From: Clostridiales bacterium
Lineage (GTDB): Bacteria; Bacillota; Clostridia; Christensenellales; DUVY01
NCBI GenBank assembly: GCA_031290295.1
Contig: JAITNT010000196.1
Location: 1-6,580 of the forward strand
Direction: 5' to 3'
DNA length: 6,580 nucleotides
Part shown: positions 1 to 3,840 of the stretch, piece by piece
Layout: each line of letters starts with the position of its first letter
Position numbering within the stretch: the stretch's first letter is position 1
Notes under the pieces: model-generated
The model's input: only the letters and a program-made list of their open reading frames with translations
What the model was told of the DNA's origin: nothing
Database searches by the model: none
Made by a program: the position numbers and the translations under genes

Positions 1-10
1 CGCTCAACAT

Positions 11-29
11 GACATTGATGAGGTTGATT
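11..29 (+). repeat. Direct repeat, copy 1
   Basis: GACATTGATGAGGTTGATT matches bases 374-392 (GACATTGATAGGGTTGATT) at 17 of 19 positions in the same orientation, 363 bp apart. Weaker similarity continues to a shared TACGG shortly downstream of both. The two copies bracket the palindromic block. Confidence 0.6.
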
Positions 30-240
30 TCATTGTGTACGGAAGGACGGCGACAATGGAATTAGAACGGAGCGCAGCAAAATCGCATTTTTGCGGAGCG
101 ACCCCGTTGGAAGTCCGACTGAATCGGATTAAGCAAGCAAGGCGTTAGCCGCAGCGCAGCGCCGATTCACGTTTGGTCGGTTTTCTTGCGCAAGCGAGCG
201 GAATGACCACGCGAGTAACGTGCTACGGTACACACCCGGA

Positions 241-362
241 TAGACTAAACCTCTTTAAGTCCGCCCGAATGCGATAAAGCGAGACGAAGCCGCCGCTAAG
301 GCGGCGGAGCGAGCGCGCATTCGCGTCTGGGCGGATTAGCGGCGAAGAGATGTTTCGACTAC
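241..362. repeat. Large imperfect inverted repeat with nested hairpin
   Basis: The left half, starting TAGACTAAACCTCTTTAA at 241, pairs imperfectly (about 12 of 18) with the reverse complement of 344-361. Inside that, TCCGCC (260-265) pairs with GGCGGA (330-335), CGAATGCG (266-273) with CGCATTCG (316-323), and CCGCCGC (290-296) with GCGGCGG (301-307) across a TAAG loop. The whole block could fold into one long stem as RNA or extruded DNA. Neither side has a T-run, so it is not a canonical intrinsic terminator. An interspersed palindromic repeat is the simplest reading. Confidence 0.6.
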
Positions 363-373
363 GCGATAGCATT

Positions 374-406
374 GACATTGATAGGGTTGATTGTAAGGGG
401 TACGGG
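374..406 (+). repeat. Direct repeat, copy 2, extended
   Basis: Bases 374-392 are the partner of 11-29. The right part, 387-406 (TTGATTGTAAGGGGTACGGG), also matches 2365-2383 on the far side of the MATE gene with one mismatch and one single-base gap, so this short family occurs on both sides of that gene. Confidence 0.5.
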
Positions 407-428
407 TGTACGAACAGCGGTTGTCCTA

Positions 429-466
429 GTAGGGGCGACCGGGGGCGGTCGCCCCTACGCGACCGC
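429..466. repeat. GC-rich hairpin with two alternative foldings
   Basis: GTAGGGGCGACC (429-440) and GGTCGCCCCTAC (447-458) form a perfect 12-bp stem around a 6-base loop. The right arm can instead pair further right: GCGGTCGC (445-452) with GCGACCGC (459-466), an 8-bp stem. The two folds exclude each other. It lies about 60-100 bases past the MATE stop codon, so it might protect or end that transcript, but there is no U-tract on the minus strand. A GTAGGGGCGA-type palindrome recurs in many bacterial genomes to my knowledge, so a dispersed repeat is likely. Confidence 0.65.
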
Positions 467-508
467 CGCTTTCAACGCTCCCGATACAATTCGCTTGTCC
501 TCTTTACC
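464..508 (-). repeat. Inverted fourth copy of the AAAGAGGGCAAG repeat
   Basis: Read on the minus strand, 508 down to 489 is GGTAAAGAGGACAAGCGAAT. It matches 17 of 20 positions of 2188-2207, a unit of the tandem repeat upstream of the MATE gene. Similarity weakens further on but the segment again reaches an AAGCGG motif. It begins 19 bases past the MATE stop codon, so the pump gene lies between inverted copies of this repeat. Confidence 0.45.
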
Positions 509-526
509 CGCCTCCCGGGCTTTTGA

Positions 527-1948
527 TTATTTCCCTGTTTTTTCGATTTGCTCCGCGTTGAGCGCGGACGCATCGTCGGGGTTAGGGCGTCCAAGCTTTT
601 TCCATACGTAAATCATTACTACGACGGTGATAATTATCGCGACAATATCCGCCGCGGGCGCCGCCCAGAAAATGCCCGTTACTCCGATGTAATTCGCCAA
701 AAGCACCGAGAACGCGATTAGAAAAACGACGTCCCGGATAATTGACAGAGGAATTGCCGCGGCGGCTTTGCCGATTGACTGAAGGAAAATCGCGCAGGCT
801 TTTTGGAGACACGTCAGGATAATCAGCGACAAATAAATGCGCAGACACATAACCGCAAAGGTTGTGTACAGCCCTCCGTCGGAGCCGAAAAGCCAGATAA
901 ACGCGCCCGGTATTGCCTCGAACAAAACCGTAGCGGCCGCGCTTATAATAAACGTCCACAGAAGCACGTATTTCAGGGTCTGTTTCACCCGGTCGTACCG
1001 TTTCGCCCCGTAGTTAAAGCCGATTATCGGCTGCGCTCCCGCCGCGATACCGATAGCGATATTCAGGACAATCTGAAACAGCTTCATAATGACGACAAAG
1101 GCGGCAAGCGGAATATCCTCTCCGTACTCGGTCATTGCGCCGTATTTTACTAATAATTTATTGTTTACGATAGTCACGACGACTATGGATATTTGCGTGA
1201 GGAAGCTCGAGCCGCCCAACGGAATAACCGGTTTGACCGCTTTGAAGCTCGGTATAAAGTCCGACAGGCGTACGCGGAAGGTTTTGCTCCGGCGAAGATA
1301 CAGCGCGCACAAAACAAAGCTTACAAGCTGACCGAAAATCGTCGCGCCCGCCGCGCCCGCAATTCCCCAGTGAAATACGAAAATGGTTATCGGGTCAAAA
1401 ATTATATTTAATACCGCGCCGACCGCCATTGCCATAAGCGCGTAACGGGGACTTCCGTCCGCTCTGATAACCGACGCAAGCGTGTTTTGCGCCAGCGCGA
1501 GCGGAATCATGATAAAGATTATATATCCGTATTCGCGGGTTAAGTCGATCGTGGCGTCCGTAGCTCCCAGCGCGTAAAGGATATTGTTCCCGAAAATATA
1601 ACAAACCGCTATTATAACCGCGCCCGATAAAAAGGAAAACAGAATACTGTTAGCGATGACCCTGCCGACGTTTTTTGTATCCCCGCGCCCTTGCGACAGG
1701 CTCAAATATGCCGCCGCCCCGTCGCCGAATAAAAGCGACGCGCCCCAACCGATTACGGTAATAGGGAAGATGATTCCCGTAGCCGCGTTGCCCAAATAGC
1801 CGATGCCGTTCCCTACGAAAATCTGGTCGACGATATTGTACAGGCACGAGATTATCAGGGATATGACGCACGGTATCGCAAACTTAGGCAACAGCTTGCG
1901 TATAGGCGCCGTGATAAGATAATTGTCGTTTTGACTTGCTTTTTCCAT
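527..1948 (-). CDS. MATE-family multidrug efflux pump (473 aa)
   Basis: Predicted integral inner-membrane antiporter that exports drugs or other cationic compounds against a Na+ or H+ gradient. The length is normal for the family (about 440-480 aa), and the hydrophobic profile fits twelve membrane segments in two six-helix halves. Family features include the N-terminal CLYNIVDQIFVG (residues 35-46), the IRADGSPRYA loop (161-170) followed by NIIFDPITIF (181-190) and GIAGAAGAT (195-203), and QPIIGFNYGAKRYDRVK (306-322) opening the second half. The start is set by AAGGTG (around 1954-1959 on this strand), five bases before ATG. The C-terminal tail after about 450 is short, polar and probably cytoplasmic. 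It has its own promoter and a structured leader. It most resembles the MepA-like Firmicute branch, but the substrate cannot be read from sequence. Confidence 0.93.
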   Translation of the reverse strand: MEKASQNDNYLITAPIRKLLPKFAIPCVISLIISCLYNIVDQIFVGNGIGYLGNAATGIIFPITVIGWGASLLFGDGAAAYLSLSQGRGDTKNVGRVIANSILFSFLSGAVIIAVCYIFGNNILYALGATDATIDLTREYGYIIFIMIPLALAQNTLASVIRADGSPRYALMAMAVGAVLNIIFDPITIFVFHWGIAGAAGATIFGQLVSFVLCALYLRRSKTFRVRLSDFIPSFKAVKPVIPLGGSSFLTQISIVVVTIVNNKLLVKYGAMTEYGEDIPLAAFVVIMKLFQIVLNIAIGIAAGAQPIIGFNYGAKRYDRVKQTLKYVLLWTFIISAAATVLFEAIPGAFIWLFGSDGGLYTTFAVMCLRIYLSLIILTCLQKACAIFLQSIGKAAAAIPLSIIRDVVFLIAFSVLLANYIGVTGIFWAAPAADIVAIIITVVVMIYVWKKLGRPNPDDASALNAEQIEKTGK

Positions 1949-2014
1949 TTTTACACCTTGTTTCTTTATAGCATTTTCGGAGTCTTTATTGGAGAAAAGC
2001 TGCCTAAAAACTGC

Positions 2015-2079
2015 GTCGGAGCATATAAAAAACGCGTGGACTTCCTAACCGGATTCTACGCGTTTTTTTGCTGACCGAC
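2015..2079 (-). promoter_or_regulatory. Leader hairpin, possible transcription attenuator of MATE
   Basis: An 11-bp perfect stem pairs 2027-2037 (AAAAAACGCGT) with 2058-2068 (ACGCGTTTTTT), extendable by three more pairs including a G-U. An outer helix adds AGC (2020-2022) with GCT (2070-2072) and GTCGG (2015-2019) with CCGAC (2075-2079). On the minus-strand transcript the inner stem ends in six U residues, like an intrinsic terminator, and the outer helix starts at the predicted +1. This would stop most transcripts within about 55 bases unless relieved. I see no recognised riboswitch aptamer. It could also be a dispersed palindrome that happens to lie here, or act in the opposite direction, where it also ends in T7. 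Confidence 0.55.
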
Positions 2080-2085
2080 CTTTGT

Positions 2086-2114
2086 AATTTACCACACCCG
2101 AAACAAAAAGTCAA
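2086..2114 (-). promoter_or_regulatory. Promoter of the MATE gene
   Basis: On the minus strand, TTGACT (2114-2109), exactly 17 bases, then TAAATT (2091-2086) preceded by TGG, an extended -10. Transcription should start near 2079-2080, giving a leader of about 130 bases before the MATE start codon. The -35 matches consensus at five of six positions and the -10 at four of six, with the TGn motif compensating. Confidence 0.7.
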
Positions 2115-2150
2115 GGGTTTTTTTGAGAAGTGAAAAAATAAACGGGGATT

Positions 2151-2272
2151 GATAAGAGGGCAAGAGAATTTCGGAACGGGGAAGCGGGATAAAGAGGGCA
2201 AGTGAATGATTGGTAAGCGGCGACAGAGGGTGAAAGAGGGCAAGAGGTTGTCTTAGCAAGCGGCGAAGAGGG
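2151..2272 (+). repeat. Degenerate tandem repeat, three units of about 37-43 bp
   Basis: Units 2151-2187, 2188-2230 and 2231-2272 each contain the exact 10-mer AGAGGGCAAG (2155-2164, 2193-2202, 2235-2244) and an AAGCGG near the right end. Units 2 and 3 align along nearly their full length, both closing with AAGCGGCGA then AGAGGG. No ORF uses the periodicity. It lies just upstream of the MATE promoter. Confidence 0.65.
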
Positions 2273-2273
2273 T

Positions 2274-2310
2274 CCGGATTGCCACGTCGCCGACGCTCCT
2301 CGCAATGACA
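2274..2310. repeat. Short interspersed palindromic repeat, copy 1
   Basis: CCGGATTGCCACG ... CGCAATGAC, with internal arms ATTGC (2278-2282) and GCAAT (2302-2306) and a nested GTCG-C-CGAC at 2286-2294. To my knowledge, similar short sequences occur in intergenic DNA of many bacteria; I cannot verify the copy number here. Confidence 0.65.
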
Positions 2311-2320
2311 TAAGTATAAA

Positions 2321-2350
2321 CCGGATTGCCACGCTGCGTTCGCAATGACG
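2321..2350. repeat. Short interspersed palindromic repeat, copy 2
   Basis: Same ends as the copy at 2274: CCGGATTGCCACG then CGCAATGACG, in the same orientation, but with a shorter middle. The arms are ATTGC (2325-2329) and GCAAT (2342-2346). Ten bases separate the two copies. Confidence 0.65.
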
Positions 2351-2364
2351 AGAGAGGATTGGTT

Positions 2365-2383
2365 TTGATTGTATGGGGACGGG
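2365..2383 (+). repeat. Copy of the 387-406 repeat
   Basis: TTGATTGTATGGGGACGGG matches TTGATTGTAAGGGGTACGGG at 387-406 with one mismatch and one one-base gap, same orientation. The two copies bracket the MATE gene, its promoter and its leader. Confidence 0.45.
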
Positions 2384-2420
2384 TAAACAAGCGGCGGGCG
2401 TTCCTAACGCTTCCTCTATA

Positions 2421-2429
2421 CCCCCCCCC
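2421..2429. repeat. C9 homopolymer
   Basis: Nine C residues in a row (G9 on the coding strand of the TetR gene), beginning 4 bases past that gene's stop codon. Long G tracts slip during replication, but this one is outside any reading frame. Confidence 0.85.
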
Positions 2430-2433
2430 GCGC

Positions 2434-2991
2434 TTACTCTATATAAAACCTGCCGTACATTATGTCGTCGGTCAGGCGGGCGATTTCCTCGGGGGTGTCG
2501 CTGAAGTTATCGTCTATCCACGTTTCTACAATGCTTACCATTGTCGCCACTATTTGGGCGGTGAGGTATTTGTAGTATTTCGGGTTTAATTTGGTGCGGT
2601 CGGTTTTGGTAAAAATGCTTTCGTCGCGCATCAGCTCCGCTATGCGACGGGCGGCTATATGGAATAAGCCGTTATTGTGAAACAGCACGAGGAATTCCTT
2701 GTATTCGAGCAGCATGTTGTACAGGTCGCAAAATATCCGCAGCGCATCGATTTTGGGCTCGTTGTCAAGGACAAGCGAAAAATGCGAAAACCGATTGTCG
2801 AGTATATAGTTAATTACATCCTCCTTTACGCTGAAATTGCGGTAAAAGGTTTTGCGTACTATGTCCGCCTTGCGGCATATGTCGGTTACGGTTATTTGGG
2901 CGTAATGCTTCTCCTTCAGCAGCCGCGCTAACGCATCCGCTATCATACCCTGCGTACGCTTCGCGGTAGGATTAATTTGTTCCTTGTACAT
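2434..2991 (-). CDS. TetR/AcrR-family transcriptional regulator (185 aa)
   Basis: Predicted cytoplasmic dimeric DNA-binding repressor. The N-terminal three-helix DNA-binding domain covers about residues 10-57, with the helix-turn-helix at 33-53 and the recognition-helix signature VRKTFYRNF (45-53). The remaining residues, about 58-185, form a helical ligand-binding and dimerisation part that is divergent between families, so the inducer cannot be read. The length is typical (180-220 aa). The start is supported by GGGAAG six bases before ATG. The gene is divergent from the ABC ATPase gene, and the 138-bp gap holds overlapping promoters and an inverted-repeat operator candidate. Local control of the exporter plus autoregulation is the natural inference. 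The MATE gene lies downstream on the same strand but 485 bp away with its own promoter, so co-transcription is possible but not needed. Confidence 0.9.
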   Translation of the reverse strand: MYKEQINPTAKRTQGMIADALARLLKEKHYAQITVTDICRKADIVRKTFYRNFSVKEDVINYILDNRFSHFSLVLDNEPKIDALRIFCDLYNMLLEYKEFLVLFHNNGLFHIAARRIAELMRDESIFTKTDRTKLNPKYYKYLTAQIVATMVSIVETWIDDNFSDTPEEIARLTDDIMYGRFYIE

Positions 2992-3041
2992 GACACACTT
3001 CCCTTTTCTTTGTGTAAGATTTTTTACCGACCGTCATAAGA

Positions 3042-3070
3042 TTGATTTTTCTCATATATTATTATATACT
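3042..3070 (+). promoter_or_regulatory. Promoter of the ABC exporter operon
   Basis: TTGATT (3042-3047), a 17-base spacer, then TATACT (3065-3070). The -10 matches consensus at five of six positions and the -35 at four. Start of transcription is expected near 3077, leaving a leader of about 53 bases before the ATPase ATG, with the operator candidate just past +1. Confidence 0.6.
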
Positions 3071-3089
3071 ATTATCACAAATGACACAA
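3061..3089 (-). promoter_or_regulatory. Promoter of the TetR gene
   Basis: Minus strand: weak -35 TTGTGT (3089-3084), 17 bases, then a consensus -10 TATAAT (3066-3061). The -35 lies inside the inverted repeat at 3082-3097, so a protein bound there would block this promoter. Its -10 overlaps the opposing -10 of the ABC operon. Confidence 0.6.
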
Positions 3090-3097
3090 GCGTGTCA
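3082..3097. promoter_or_regulatory. Probable TetR operator, TGACAC-AAGC-GTGTCA
   Basis: Perfect 6-bp arms around a 4-base spacer, 16 bp in all, a usual size for TetR-family operators. It sits about +6 to +21 relative to the predicted ABC start and covers the TetR gene's -35, so one bound dimer could repress both directions. The 8-mer ATGACACA of the left arm recurs at 2990-2997, over the TetR start codon. Confidence 0.6.
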
Positions 3098-3129
3098 CTA
3101 GATAATTTAACAAAAAAGCGGTAGGGAAT

Positions 3130-3840
3130 ATGTCTGAAGGTAATTATGTCGTGCTGAATAACGTCACCAAGGCTTACAAAATGGGCGACACCGTAATACG
3201 CGCCGCCGACAATATGAGCTTCGAGATAAACGAGGGCGAGTTTTGCGTAATCGTCGGCCCGTCGGGCGCGGGCAAAACTACCGTGCTCAACATACTGGGC
3301 GGCATGGACACGCTTACCTCCGGCGAGATAAGTATCGCGGGGCGCAGTCTTGCCGCGTTAAACGCGAGGCAGCTGACGGAGTACCGCCGCAACGACGTGG
3401 GCTTCGTCTTTCAGTTCTATAATCTGATGTCCAACCTCACCGCTATCGAGAATATCGAGCTTGCCACCGAGATTTGCAAAAACGCGCTGCCGCCCAGGCA
3501 AGTGCTTGACGAGGTGGGGCTGTCGGAGCGCGCGAATAACTTCCCGGCGCAGCTGTCGGGAGGCGAGCAGCAACGCGTTTCCATAGCGCGGGCGATCGCC
3601 AAAAATCCTAAGATACTTCTTTGCGACGAGCCTACGGGCGCGCTCGATTACAATACCGGCAAAATGATTTTGCGTCTGCTGTACGACTTCTGCAAGAATT
3701 ACAAAAAAACCGTAATCGTCGTCACGCATAACCAGGCGTTAAAGGGCATGGCGGACAGAATCGTCTATATAAAAAACGGTCGCGCGGAAAGGGTGGAGCT
3801 GAACGAGCGTCCGACGGATATCGAGAGCATCGAATGGTAA
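3130..3840 (+). CDS. ABC transporter ATP-binding protein, MacB/LolD/BceA type (236 aa)
   Basis: Cytoplasmic ATPase subunit expected to pair with the permease encoded next. All motifs are intact: Walker [10 protein letters not shown] (43-51), Q-loop Gln95 in VFQFYNL, signature LSGGEQQRV (142-150), Walker B ILLCDEP (162-168), D-loop ALD (171-173) and switch His200 in VVTHNQ. The VFQFYNL Q-loop and CDEPTGALD are typical of the exporter and mechanotransmission branch that works with FtsX-domain permeases, not of importers. The length is normal. The start at 3130 has an AGGGA unusually close (2 bases away). GTG at codon 8, with GAAGG ten bases upstream, is an alternative. Its last seven bases overlap the permease start. 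Substrate unknown. Confidence 0.95.
   Translation: MSEGNYVVLNNVTKAYKMGDTVIRAADNMSFEINEGEFCVIVGPSGAGKTTVLNILGGMDTLTSGEISIAGRSLAALNARQLTEYRRNDVGFVFQFYNLMSNLTAIENIELATEICKNALPPRQVLDEVGLSERANNFPAQLSGGEQQRVSIARAIAKNPKILLCDEPTGALDYNTGKMILRLLYDFCKNYKKTVIVVTHNQALKGMADRIVYIKNGRAERVELNERPTDIESIEW

Larger units (their letters stand above)
1..526. other. Gene-free, palindrome-rich intergenic region
   Basis: I see no credible gene here: the one open frame entering it (plus strand from 372) is low-complexity and runs antisense into the end of the MATE gene. The stretch is a chain of imperfect inverted repeats. These include AACGG/CCGTT arms at 66-70 and 104-108, GAATCGG/CCGATTC at 121-127 and 162-168 with outer CCGAC/GTCGG at 115-119 and 176-180, and a perfect 10-bp palindrome CTTGCGCAAG at 185-194. 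A large inverted repeat at 241-362 and a 12-bp stem at 429-458 are listed separately. A degenerate direct repeat (11-29 and 374-392) brackets most of it. It could be a mosaic of interspersed palindromic repeats, a decayed non-autonomous element, or a structured RNA. I recognise no known RNA family. Confidence 0.7.

Noticed and set aside
429..458. Intrinsic terminator for the MATE gene
   Set aside because: The stem is strong, but on the minus strand it is not followed by a T-run, so it does not meet the usual criteria.
372..611. 79-codon plus-strand open frame at the end of the MATE gene
   Set aside because: It overlaps the MATE 3' end on the opposite strand, is built from the GTAGGGGCGACC hairpin repeat, and has no family signature.
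2004..2024. Six-codon leader peptide MLRRSF in the MATE leader
   Set aside because: ATG follows the hairpin's U-run and ends at TAG, but there is no Shine-Dalgarno at usable distance, and translation there would not obviously disrupt the terminator-like stem.
2004..2080. ykkC/guanidine or other known multidrug riboswitch upstream of MATE
   Set aside because: The leader is mainly one hairpin, and I could not find the conserved ACGR or multi-helix core of the ykkC-type classes.
2004..2243. 79-codon minus-strand frame through the TetR-MATE spacer
   Set aside because: It crosses the tandem repeat, the MATE promoter and the leader hairpin, and its product is low-complexity. Coding is implausible.
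2151..2350. CRISPR array
   Set aside because: Unit lengths and sequences vary, there are only two or three degenerate copies, there are no unique spacers of constant length, and no cas gene is nearby.
2398..2410. GCGTT-CCT-AACGC hairpin as terminator of the TetR gene
   Set aside because: Only five pairs with a three-base loop and no T-run in either direction.
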